Positions 14,197 through 22,153 of a DNA stretch of 64,000 nt are shown here, piece by piece. The notes under the pieces are model-generated. The model was not told where the DNA came from. It saw only the letters and a program-made list of their open reading frames with translations, and ran no database searches. Position numbers and translations under genes: made by a program. The stretch comes from G020354785 sp964521285 (GTDB lineage Bacteria > Bacteroidota > Bacteroidia > Bacteroidales > UBA10428): NCBI GenBank assembly GCA_964521285.1, contig CAZFQS010000003.1, forward strand, positions 1-64,000. The letters run 5' to 3'. The number at the start of each line of letters is the position of its first letter. The stretch's first letter is position 1.

Positions 14197-16347
14197 TCAG
14201 GGTAAAGGACTTAATCCTTCAAATTTAACCACCCAGGTTCCGTCCCCTGGAAATCCCGGTGCATAAACTGCTGGTGCGCCATCCCAGCCGGCAGCCATCA
14301 TAGCCACAGCTGTCAGAAGTCCCCCGTTTCCGGGTAAATAGACAGGAAGCCTTTCATCCTGATAATTGTGGCCGTTATTTAAATAGGTATTCTTTTGTAC
14401 ATCCATAAGTAATGCATCTATTGCCAGGTCCGGGCTGCCAACACGGGCAGCGGTCATCGCAATTAATGGGAAATCCCAGCCCCATGTGCGTTCCCAGTTC
14501 CATAATTGCATTACTTTTTCAAGTGTTCTGCGCATTTTGTTAATATCAACCGAGTCATTCGGAAGCATACCATATACTCCCAGCAGTGATGGATGATCGA
14601 TTCTTTGAAGGCTGTCTGTAAAAGTGTTTAAAGCTGTTTCAGCATTCTGGTATAATTCATTATTAACGGGCAACTCTGAAAGGTTGTAAATAACATGGTC
14701 CCACTTTTCAATACGGTTAAGCCCAAGCCGCTCACGCCATTTTTGCGCCGTTTCCAGTCCGTATGACCAATATGACAATTCGAAAGCCGGATTTATTGTT
14801 GAAGTTGCTTTATGTATTTCCTGGGCAGGGATGAGAGGCGGACCAAGAACATATCTGCCATTTTTTCCATCCCATTGTGCATAGGAAGCCATAAATTCGG
14901 CAGTTTTAAATACAATATTACTGTATTTTTCCAGAGTGGACCGATCTTTCCTGCCCCGGTATAAAAGTTCTGCATAATATACAGGATGTGGTTGCTGCCA
15001 TATCAGGAACACCCCTACTTTTGAAGGGCTTTCCCTACCATCATATCCTATCATTTTAGGCCATCTGACACCTTCATACCCTTGTCGTTCTGCCTTTTGT
15101 CTTGCCATTGGCATAATAGTTTCGTACCATGCCAGACTTTTCTCCAGAAGTTCAGGATGTCCCCACAGTGCGAAGTGCACAGCATGCCACCAGTGCATTT
15201 CGAGGTGGAACTTCCCGTACCAGCTGTTGAAGGTCAGGCCTGTCTCTTGTGGTGGCATTGTACCCGCACACTGTATTGCAGTTAAATACCTGGATAAGAT
15301 AATTCGTCTTTCCAGTTCGTGTGCCCTTGAATCTTTACTCCCTGATAAATCTATAGCCCCTCCTGTCTCCCAGAAATTTTGCCAGCTTGAGCCGGCAGCT
15401 TTCAGTGTTTCCGGAGCGTCAGGAAGTTGTCTTATATCCTTTCCTTTTGAAAAGTAACATATAAAATTAAAGCGGTTCCTGCTGTTTATAGCCAGCAGAA
15501 ATGAATGTTTTGCAGTCCGCTTAAATTCTGCAGTACCTCTCCATTTAATGTTCACAAAATATTTGTCAGAATCAAGTGTTCGTTCAATAACAACAGATTT
15601 GTCATTTTGAAATACTATATCAGAAGTATGCTTATCAGGGCTTTCCCAGTTAGCTGCATTCTTTCCCCATGATACCGACCCGTATGGAAAATCAAATTCA
15701 ATATTAACACGACCTTTTTGAAGCAGTTTAGACTTAATACTAACAGCAATCTGATCTATTTCCGGATGACAGCATGTTTTAACAATTATTCTGTTATATT
15801 CAATATCAAAGGAACTTTTAATAATTCCTTCCCAGATATCAGATGATTGATTGATATTCCTTATGTCTGATATTTCAACTTCCGTGCTGTCAGATTTAAT
15901 TATCTTAAAGCCAATTCTTCCAAGATGAAGCCTGTGAGGATTGGATCGCAGCCATCCCCCAGCCTCACTATTCTGCATTGAAGCATATGACACCTGTCTG
16001 CCATAGGTATTATAATACCTGAAAGTCTGATCTAAAGTGTAATTCTGTGAATCAGGGCATGTATGCCATCCCCACTGGGATTGTGTACATAATGGAATAC
16101 CGCTTTCATAGTACCCGGGAAAAGTCTGTAATCCGGTAATATCAACAGTATAGGCAAATTCGCCATTTCCCACACTAAAGGGTGAAAGTGAGTCAGCTTT
16201 ATTAAGAGTGGGAATATGGCGCTCCACTAGTGCCTTACGGTTTATGTGATCTCTGCTGTTTTTATTCGGAATATTATTCTGACATGAAGATAAAATAATA
16301 CAAACACTGAAAAACAATATAAGTAGTATATTATTCACTATACTCAC
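14197..16347 (-). CDS. Six-hairpin glycosidase-like lipoprotein
   Basis: A 716-residue protein with a lipoprotein signal (hydrophobic stretch ending I-I-L-S-S-C at Cys22), so it is probably membrane-anchored. The first 330 residues are beta-rich and include S-P-F-S-V-G-N-G-E-F-A-Y-T-V. The rest is alpha-helical with many aromatic motifs (W-H-A-V-H-F-A-L-W-G-H-P-E; R-T-W-G-W-D-F-P-L-I-A-M-T-A). This layout fits a beta-sandwich plus (alpha/alpha)6 barrel as in GH65/GH95/GH78-type enzymes. I cannot assign a CAZy family or substrate. It lies between the GH26 and GH5 genes, so a role in the same glycan breakdown is likely. Confidence 0.75.
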   Translation of the reverse strand: MSIVNNILLILFFSVCIILSSCQNNIPNKNSRDHINRKALVERHIPTLNKADSLSPFSVGNGEFAYTVDITGLQTFPGYYESGIPLCTQSQWGWHTCPDSQNYTLDQTFRYYNTYGRQVSYASMQNSEAGGWLRSNPHRLHLGRIGFKIIKSDSTEVEISDIRNINQSSDIWEGIIKSSFDIEYNRIIVKTCCHPEIDQIAVSIKSKLLQKGRVNIEFDFPYGSVSWGKNAANWESPDKHTSDIVFQNDKSVVIERTLDSDKYFVNIKWRGTAEFKRTAKHSFLLAINSRNRFNFICYFSKGKDIRQLPDAPETLKAAGSSWQNFWETGGAIDLSGSKDSRAHELERRIILSRYLTAIQCAGTMPPQETGLTFNSWYGKFHLEMHWWHAVHFALWGHPELLEKSLAWYETIMPMARQKAERQGYEGVRWPKMIGYDGRESPSKVGVFLIWQQPHPVYYAELLYRGRKDRSTLEKYSNIVFKTAEFMASYAQWDGKNGRYVLGPPLIPAQEIHKATSTINPAFELSYWSYGLETAQKWRERLGLNRIEKWDHVIYNLSELPVNNELYQNAETALNTFTDSLQRIDHPSLLGVYGMLPNDSVDINKMRRTLEKVMQLWNWERTWGWDFPLIAMTAARVGSPDLAIDALLMDVQKNTYLNNGHNYQDERLPVYLPGNGGLLTAVAMMAAGWDGAPAVYAPGFPGDGTWVVKFEGLSPLP

Positions 16348-16414
16348 TAATTGAAGGGTTCAGACTAAAGTAATTTTATAAATATTCCGAATAATAAAAT
16401 TGTTAGCGTTAGCT

Positions 16415-17611
16415 TCATTTAATTAATATCTTTATCAATTTGGTATTCGGTTCCAGGTTCTTAAGGTTTTTTCTGTCCCATTCAACGATTCTGAAATCAC
16501 CCTTGTAATCCCAGTTTGCATAGGCAATACAATTTTCTCTGAAAATATCTGTTATATCCTGATAATATTTCAGTCTTGTTTCTTCCTGTATTGATGGAAG
16601 GCAGCCAAACTCATTGCAGTAAAGCTGCAACCCCAGTTCCTTTGCTTTATCAATGGCTTCCTGGAGAATAGACTGAAGTTTATCTTTATTATAAACATCT
16701 CTTGCTTTCTCTTCCTCTAACCTTAACATAAGAGCTTCATTTGTTTTATCAACGTATTTTTCAAATGCTGAATCGGGTATGCACTGCCCGGGGTACTGAA
16801 CCGGTCCGTTGTAATATTGTGCAGGAGACCAGTATGCCTTATAATGTGTTAAAAAGTAGGGATGATAGGTATGAACGCTTAATATTATATTTTTGTCGTT
16901 CTCCGGCACTTTAAGATATGGGAATGTATATGGTTTCTGCCACATGTTTGAGCCGATTATTATAACCCTCTCCGGTTCTTTTTCCCTTATTATTTTAACT
17001 GCCCTGGCAATAAGCCTGTTCCATTGTTCATGATCCGGGGCAACAGGTTCGTTCATTATTTCATAAGCAACCTTATCATTCGGATAGTCACTCAAGTATT
17101 CCGACAGATTTTCCCAGAGCTTCATAAGATTATTCTGTGCAACTGTGTCACTCCATAATGTCATTTCACCTTCGTTATTTCTTGCATTGAAGTGATGTGA
17201 ACGCAAAATATGAAGGTCGATAACAGCTCTGAGTCCGAATTCTGCGCACCAGCTGAGGCAACTTTTGACATATTTCAGTGATCGCTCAATGATATCACCG
17301 TTTTCATCCCAGAGCTCTTGCTCATCAATTGGAATTCTAATGTGATCAAAGCCAAAGCCGTGTATGAGTTTTATATCTTCCCTTGTTATAAACTTATCCT
17401 TTGGAGACCATTCCCTTGTCTGTGACATCCAGTGGCTGAGATTTACTCCTTTTCGTATTATGAATCCGGATGGATTTGTTACATACTCAGGTGTATCTGA
17501 CTGTACTGTATCTTTATTTAAATGGCCTCCCTCTCCTGATTTTCTCCCGCATGAAAACATAGTTAAAATTACAAGTATAAAGTAAAGTAAGGTAACAATT
17601 TTTTTTCTCAT
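16415..17611 (-). CDS. Glycoside hydrolase family 5 endoglycanase, lipoprotein
   Basis: A 398-residue protein with a lipobox-like signal (L-T-M-F-S-C near residue 21). GH5 features: G-V-N-L-S-H-W-M-S near 55, H-I-R-I-P-I-D, the acid/base Glu in Y-E-I-M-N-E-P-V-A near 185, H-T-Y-H-P-Y, and the nucleophile Glu in L-Y-C-N-E-F-G-C near 337. It should hydrolyse a beta-1,4-linked glucan or mannan. An AGGGAGAA site precedes the start. It is the first gene of the three-gene glycosidase set. No SusC/SusD pair or dedicated regulator is adjacent. Confidence 0.88.
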   Translation of the reverse strand: MRKKIVTLLYFILVILTMFSCGRKSGEGGHLNKDTVQSDTPEYVTNPSGFIIRKGVNLSHWMSQTREWSPKDKFITREDIKLIHGFGFDHIRIPIDEQELWDENGDIIERSLKYVKSCLSWCAEFGLRAVIDLHILRSHHFNARNNEGEMTLWSDTVAQNNLMKLWENLSEYLSDYPNDKVAYEIMNEPVAPDHEQWNRLIARAVKIIREKEPERVIIIGSNMWQKPYTFPYLKVPENDKNIILSVHTYHPYFLTHYKAYWSPAQYYNGPVQYPGQCIPDSAFEKYVDKTNEALMLRLEEEKARDVYNKDKLQSILQEAIDKAKELGLQLYCNEFGCLPSIQEETRLKYYQDITDIFRENCIAYANWDYKGDFRIVEWDRKNLKNLEPNTKLIKILIK

Positions 17612-17814
17612 GATATAATTCTCCCTTTAATTTAGCATAAAGTGCTATTGCTAAAATAGGCATAAAACATTTAAAATAAAGACTGAAATTTGTATTAATT
17701 ACAAATCAGATTAGAAAAACAATAGCAAAATTGTAATTGTGAGAAAACTATTTACTAATAAGAAAAATAGGGGACCTACAAGCTTTCTCATGTTCTCTGA
17801 AAGAACAGTTATTT

Positions 17815-18564
17815 CTATTTAATAATTCTCTTTTTAACAAGGTTCCATGACTGTGTTATCAAAAAGCTTTCATCCATATTTTTTACCATTTCCTTAAATC
17901 GTTTCATTGGGATCGCAAAACTTAAAGTATTTGCCGGAACACAGGGCCGTGCAGAAACATCAAACATCCCTATAACACATTTTGGATTTTTCAAATTCGA
18001 CTCATTTAACGGAAAACTAATTATAGAGGAGCATCCCGATCCCATAGGTGCAATAACACCATGTTGATCAGCTATATCAAAATTTGCTAATGTAAAAAGA
18101 CCTGATAAAATATCAGGAGTAGCAAAGAAGATAATAACCAGAGGCTGGTCTTTTTCCGATAATTTATCCCATCGCTTGAATACCAGATACCTTGCAGGTG
18201 CTTTAAAAGGTGTATTTTTTCTCAGAAAATCTTTTACCAAATCCGGTGATTTTTTATATCGCTCACCTTCCATTTTACCAGGGATGCCGTAAGATAAGAA
18301 ATATTCAAAATCTGGCCGCAGACTTTGCGAAAAACCAGAATAGCGCTTGCCCCCTAAGCATCCGGGACTCTCCGAACTATATATAAAAGTATAACCCTCC
18401 CTGACACGATTTAAATTACAAATCAAACACCGGTGTTCTTCCTTAGTTTCACTGACCTCTTTCTCAGAAACTTCATCAGTATAAAAATACGCAATGGGTA
18501 ACCCTGCCTCATTAAAATATTTTTTCCATTGAAGCAGGAATAATTCTCTAAATTCTAAATCCAT
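17815..18564 (-). CDS. DUF169 family protein
   Basis: A 249-residue cytoplasmic-looking protein that matches the pattern of DUF169 (COG2043): an early P-I-A-Y-F-Y, a Cys-containing centre (H-R-C-L-I-C-N-L, C-L-G-G-K-R-Y-S-G-F), then Y-L-V-F-K-R-W-D-K-L and a C-terminal G-S-G-C-S-S-I-I-S-F-P with V-S-A-R-P-C-V-P-A-N-T-L-S-F-A-I-P. The family is common in anaerobes, with several conserved cysteines that may bind a metal cluster, and its function is unknown. It stands alone, 203 bases from the GH5 start and convergent with nothing. Confidence 0.78.
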   Translation of the reverse strand: MDLEFRELFLLQWKKYFNEAGLPIAYFYTDEVSEKEVSETKEEHRCLICNLNRVREGYTFIYSSESPGCLGGKRYSGFSQSLRPDFEYFLSYGIPGKMEGERYKKSPDLVKDFLRKNTPFKAPARYLVFKRWDKLSEKDQPLVIIFFATPDILSGLFTLANFDIADQHGVIAPMGSGCSSIISFPLNESNLKNPKCVIGMFDVSARPCVPANTLSFAIPMKRFKEMVKNMDESFLITQSWNLVKKRIIK

Positions 18565-18726
18565 AATAAAATCTTTTATGCATTTGGGATGAATTTCTCT
18601 ATCAAATATAATTATATTATGAGTGTAAAAATCCGGTTATTTCTCTCTATTGTTGAAAAAAGTAACCATTCGATTGTAAAAATTATACTATTTTTAATTA
18701 AAATTTCATCCATTAGTTAAAAGTGT

Positions 18727-18734
18727 TAATTTTG
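18727..18734 (+). promoter_or_regulatory. Predicted -7 element of the Panacea antitoxin gene
   Basis: TAATTTTG matches the Bacteroidota TAnnTTTG element and lies 21 bases before the ATG at 18756. A clear -33 TTG at the right distance is not seen, so this is a weak prediction. Confidence 0.35.
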
Positions 18735-18755
18735 TATTAAACCTTCCATAATATT

Positions 18756-19340
18756 ATGATTAGCTACACAAAAGATAAACTGGAAAAAATTGGCAATGCA
18801 ATAATATATTTTACACAAAATATTCCGGATTTATCAAAAACAAAACTTATTAAATTATTGTATTTATTGGAGGAATGCTTCATAAAGAAATATCAACTTC
18901 CCTTCCTGGATATTGAATTTGAAGTATGGCAAGCCGGGCCCGTTAACAGGGAAATATTTATTGAATTATCAGATGAACCTTTAATGTTAAAAGATTACAT
19001 TATTAAAGAGCTTGATGAAGATGCAACATACATTAAACCCAAACAAGAGTTTTCAGATAATGAGTTTTCAGATAATGAGTTTGAAATGCTTGATTTTATA
19101 ATCAAATCTTTCGGAAACAAAACTGCCGCTGAATTGGTCAACCTAATTCATAAAAAAAGTTCACCCTGGTATATCATTGCCGAAAGAACCGGATTACTAA
19201 GGGCTTTTAATGACGGTTTATTAAACTCATCTGATATTAAAATTGATTTAAGTGAGTTTTATTGCGATAGCAAAAAGACAAGTGAGCAATATAGAGAACA
19301 AAAAATGTTTAACCGGTTTGCTCAACAGTTCTCTATTTAA
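18756..19340 (+). CDS. Panacea-domain (SocA-like, DUF4065) antitoxin
   Basis: The 194-residue protein has the Panacea signature: an N-terminal helix (K-I-G-N-A-I-I-Y-F), then K-T-K-L-I-K-L-L-Y-L-L-E, and F-E-V-W-Q-A-G-P-V-N-R-E-I-F near 50-63. The domain acts as a neutralising, chaperone-like antitoxin for many different toxins. A short in-frame tandem repeat encodes F-S-D-N-E-F-S-D-N-E near 105-114. The stop overlaps the next ATG as TAATG, the usual toxin-antitoxin coupling. The downstream partner appears broken (see 19340-19545), so the antitoxin may be a survivor of a dead system. Confidence 0.8.
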   Translation: MISYTKDKLEKIGNAIIYFTQNIPDLSKTKLIKLLYLLEECFIKKYQLPFLDIEFEVWQAGPVNREIFIELSDEPLMLKDYIIKELDEDATYIKPKQEFSDNEFSDNEFEMLDFIIKSFGNKTAAELVNLIHKKSSPWYIIAERTGLLRAFNDGLLNSSDIKIDLSEFYCDSKKTSEQYREQKMFNRFAQQFSI

Positions 19341-19545
19341 TGTATACAGCAGGTAACATTCTATATTTTACTCCATTCTACTTTCCTGATGGTGGTTCTG
19401 CAGCTAAAAACAAGTATTTTATTATACTTAAGATTGATAATGACACAGGAATAATAGCAAGTTTACCAACAACAAAAGATCATATTCCTGATTTTATTGA
19501 AAAAAACATGGCTGCATAAATGTCGATAGCATAATCATGGTTTAA
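19340..19545 (+). pseudogene. Frameshifted and truncated partner of the Panacea antitoxin
   Basis: The frame starting in the TAATG overlap encodes 59 residues (start M-Y-T-A-G-N-I-L-Y-F-T-P-F-Y, then K-N-K-Y-F-I-I-L-K and A-S-L-P-T-T-K-D-H-I-P) and stops at 19519. The stop follows a run of seven A at 19500-19506. Adding one A there makes the text continue as E-K-K-H-G-C-I-N-V-D-S-I-I-M-V to a stop at 19545. From memory, Panacea-linked partners of this type continue with E-K-K-H-G-C-I and are much longer, so both the frameshift and the early end point to loss of function. It then runs into the convergent gene. Confidence 0.5.
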
Positions 19546-20302
19546 AATAATAACCTTTACCATCGCAAACCAGACAATCAGGGATTTGTCCTTTACACAT
19601 GCATTCAAATGCATTTTCGGGTAAATAGTTTTGATTTTTTTTCTTCTCATTGATAAACAAATCTATACCCAGCCAATCATCCCAGCTTATCCATCCTTTT
19701 AATTTATAAGCAATGTTTGGGAATGCATAAATGTTCTCAGGCTTTTTATATTTATTCAATAATCCTTTACAATAATTTATCCATTCGTTATATGATTTTA
19801 GCTTTAAATTCCTGATGAATTTTCTTGTGGTTTTGAAATTTTTAAAAGCAATTCCGGTTCCTAACCAGTCTTCCCATCCTTTCCAGCCTTTATTGCAATA
19901 TTCAAGATCAGGTTTTACGGGTATAGTTAACCCATATTTTTCATTAATAGAACTACCCTGCTTTATGTATTCCTGCCAGTTAGAAGTATTTTTTAATCTT
20001 AAACATCTTACAAAATCCCTTGACTCCCGGAATGATGAGTATTGTTTCCTGTACTTTTTATCCATAAGCCAGTCACTCCAGCCACGCCAGCCTGTGTGTC
20101 TGTATATTTCATCAGGATTGGGAGGAATATTCGCAGGCAGGGTATTATTAAGCTTACCCTGTATAAACTTGTTCCATTCCTCTTTGTATTCTAAATTAAG
20201 CGTTCTTACAATTTTTCGTGCCTCCTCAAATGATAACCATTTACTCCTATTTGGGGAATCCCACAAACCAGGTGATTTCACATTGGACTTTTCAGAACAC
20301 AT
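19535..20302 (-). CDS. Phage-integrase-repeat protein with C-terminal Cys cluster
   Basis: The 255-residue protein is built of three copies of a repeat of about 65 residues: (S/F)-F-x-(E/T)-(A/S/T)-R-x-(F/I)-(V/I)-R-x-L-x-L ... W ... P ... Y-x-x-(T/K)-G-W-x-x-W-x-D-W-L. They end near residues 80, 150 and 217 (D-W-L-M-D, D-W-L-G-T-G, D-W-L-G-I-D). This is the integrase-repeat unit found in some viral and mobile-element proteins, often next to an integrase domain, which is missing here. The last 25 residues hold C-M-C-K-G-x4-C-L-V-C-D-G-K-G, like a DnaJ zinc knuckle. The function is unknown; DNA binding by the repeats is inference. Confidence 0.65.
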   Translation of the reverse strand: MCSEKSNVKSPGLWDSPNRSKWLSFEEARKIVRTLNLEYKEEWNKFIQGKLNNTLPANIPPNPDEIYRHTGWRGWSDWLMDKKYRKQYSSFRESRDFVRCLRLKNTSNWQEYIKQGSSINEKYGLTIPVKPDLEYCNKGWKGWEDWLGTGIAFKNFKTTRKFIRNLKLKSYNEWINYCKGLLNKYKKPENIYAFPNIAYKLKGWISWDDWLGIDLFINEKKKNQNYLPENAFECMCKGQIPDCLVCDGKGYYFKP

Positions 20303-20391
20303 TTGCTTATAATTTAAATTTTTTGCAAAGTATATTATAAATTAATGAAAGTCCATTTTTCAGAGTATAAAATTCAATTAACTTAATCATG

Positions 20392-20441
20392 TCAACAACC
20401 GGTATTCATATACTAATAATAACAGGTAAATCGGTTGTCGA
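20392..20441. repeat. Inverted repeat in the gap upstream of the integrase-repeat gene
   Basis: TCAACAACCG at 20392-20401 pairs with CGGTTGTCGA at 20432-20441 (9 of 10), with a 30-base loop. It lies in the 271-base gap at 20303-20573, which otherwise holds no gene that I can support. It could be an operator, a recombination site or chance. Confidence 0.3.
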
Positions 20442-20573
20442 TACTATTTATTTTGTATTTTCAGGAGTGGTACACATTTGAATATCGAAGCTGGTATACT
20501 TTGCAATATATTTAAGATAATGATTATTATGTATTAATTTACTTAAGGTATTTAAACTAAATTCTGTTATGAT

Positions 20574-20936
20574 TTAAATAGAAGAAAGAAAATTTTTAAG
20601 GTCGTTTTTATTAGTAAACGAAGTAATGGCTACATGATCGTAATCATTGCAGTTAAACCTGTCTGCCGACAGGCAAGATTCCTGTGAATGTTGAACTGCT
20701 TTAAGCATTGAACTGACATTTTTATTTATATGCTTAAATTGCCATTTAATGTCAGCTGTTTTCAGATATTTTAAGAACTCATCGGCAAATGACCGGGATA
20801 TAAAGGTGATATTGGTGAAGTCAAAAATATAACGTTCCTTAGCTTTCAGTTTAACATTTTTACTAAGCTTATTAATAGCCCTTCGGGTTGAAATATGCGA
20901 AGGGAAAAAGTCCTGTATGTATACTGTTTGCTTCAT
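20574..20936 (-). CDS. STAS-like (DUF4325) domain protein
   Basis: A 120-residue protein with the DUF4325 pattern: a predicted beta strand Y-I-F-D-F-T-N-I-T-F-I-S-R-S-F-A-D-E-F-L near 37-56 (the FDF...ISRSFADE core), then a W-x-F-K-H-I-N strand. The domain resembles anti-sigma-antagonist STAS folds and often sits near histidine-kinase-like ATPases in conflict or signalling loci; none is adjacent here. The gene is the last on the minus strand of the defence island, 59 bases after a methylase-tail stump. The C-terminal region contains two Cys. Confidence 0.6.
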   Translation of the reverse strand: MKQTVYIQDFFPSHISTRRAINKLSKNVKLKAKERYIFDFTNITFISRSFADEFLKYLKTADIKWQFKHINKNVSSMLKAVQHSQESCLSADRFNCNDYDHVAITSFTNKNDLKNFLSSI

Positions 20937-20995
20937 ACCATAAAAGTATTAATTTTTATTTTTATAACAAAGATCATTCAATGTAGTTTGAATAA

Positions 20996-21124
20996 TTAAA
21001 TCCTTTTGGTGTTATTTTTGGTATTCTTAAGGCAAGCATCGTGCCATTCCACACCTTCCACAATCCTTATTTCCTCATCCATAAGGCCGTAGAGCTGGTA
21101 GACTATTTGATCAATCTCAGAAAG
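20996..21124 (-). pseudogene. Stump C: degenerate copy of an Eco57I-type methylase C-terminus
   Basis: Directly after the DUF3800 stop, an open stretch of about 42 codons without start reads S-E-I-D-Q-I-V-Y-Q-L-Y-G-L-M-D-E-E-I-R-I-V-E-G, nearly the same as the end of the intact methylase (R-E-I-D-Q-L-V-Y-Q-L-Y-G-L-T-E-E-E-I-K-I-I-E), then continues to a TAA at 20996. DNA similarity to the intact tail at 25060-25123 is clear but imperfect. It is best read as the 3' end of a former methylase gene. Confidence 0.65.
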
Positions 21125-22054
21125 TTAAAATACTAACCGTTGCTGGCCTGACTTTTGCTCAATATAATACAGGATTCTCCTGGAATAGAATTGATTTTTC
21201 AACCTTCTAATATCACCCAAGACTGTTTTTTCTAAAGGGAAAAAACTTATCATAATACGGTTATAGTATTCAAATTGGCTGTTTTTATTCTTTGGATTGT
21301 CAATAATTCTTTTAAACAAGTCAACATACAGATCAGCTAATTCTTCTCGATATTTTGAGCTTCCACTTTTTTTGATACCATGAATAATGCTTGTGCTTAC
21401 ACCCAATAAAACATCACATAATTGAATTAAATTTGAACACCTATCTTTTTTATGATCTTTAGGTAGAAAGGTAATTTTGTTGCAATTGAATAGAATGGTT
21501 TTATCTTTTTCCAGTTTATAGAAAATATGCCGGGAAAAATAGAGATGGTTTTGCTGCTGACCTTCCTCATGAAATATGTTTTCGACAATAATCTTTCTCC
21601 CACCGAAAAATGTTTTTAAAGCATATAAAAGAGTGCTTCTAAAGAATCGATTATATTTACTATTGAATTCGTCGTCTGTATTGAATTCTTCTCTAATCAG
21701 ATAAGAATCATTTAACCCAAGTATATAGGAATAAAATTTCCTTCTGCTTTTATTGGGATTAAGGATATACTCAAACCATCGTTTACAAATATTTTTTGTA
21801 TCAGCGATTCTTATTTCGCACCAATGCACTATTTTATTGTTCTTTTCATAATAATTGGAATTTTTGTTAAAGTTGCCTATAAATCTTTCGTATATAATGT
21901 CATCAAGCAAAGGATGGTCTATATCTTCGACAACTATCCCGATATAATTCCATACATTGTTAGTGTAAGGACAGAGCTTCCCCTGAACTTCATCTGCATA
22001 GATATTGATACGAATTGGGTCCTGATGATACTCGTTCCCAAATAAATCCCTCAT
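21125..22054 (-). CDS. DUF3800-like protein
   Basis: The 309-residue protein starts its fold with I-N-I-Y-A-D-E-V, the acidic strand typical of DUF3800 (RNase H-like), and ends the core with C-S-N-L-I-Q-L-C-D-V-L-L-G-V near 210, the second conserved motif. DUF3800 proteins occur in defence islands and mobile elements and are predicted nucleases. It lies between two methylase-tail stumps: stump B ends five bases upstream of its ATG, and stump C begins right at its stop. The DUF3800 assignment is by motif only. Confidence 0.65.
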   Translation of the reverse strand: MRDLFGNEYHQDPIRINIYADEVQGKLCPYTNNVWNYIGIVVEDIDHPLLDDIIYERFIGNFNKNSNYYEKNNKIVHWCEIRIADTKNICKRWFEYILNPNKSRRKFYSYILGLNDSYLIREEFNTDDEFNSKYNRFFRSTLLYALKTFFGGRKIIVENIFHEEGQQQNHLYFSRHIFYKLEKDKTILFNCNKITFLPKDHKKDRCSNLIQLCDVLLGVSTSIIHGIKKSGSSKYREELADLYVDLFKRIIDNPKNKNSQFEYYNRIMISFFPLEKTVLGDIRRLKNQFYSRRILYYIEQKSGQQRLVF

Positions 22055-22059
22055 TATTA

Positions 22060-22131
22060 TTAACTCTTAACGATTTTAATTTCTTCCTCAGTCAGGCCTT
22101 TAAGTTGATAGACCATCTGGTCAATCTCCCG
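22060..22131 (-). pseudogene. Stump B: degenerate copy of an Eco57I-type methylase C-terminus
   Basis: Between trlF and the DUF3800 gene, 23 codons read R-E-I-D-Q-M-V-Y-Q-L-K-G-L-T-E-E-E-I-K-I-V-K-S then stop. A stop codon lies immediately upstream in frame, so it is not a gene. By eye the DNA matches the tail of the intact methylase (25060-25123) at nearly nine of ten positions over about 62 bases. The same arrangement, methylase tail followed by the start of the next gene, is seen at the intact methylase-trlF junction. Confidence 0.75.
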
Positions 22132-22153
22132 CTAAAGCTTGTTTTTTCAAAAA

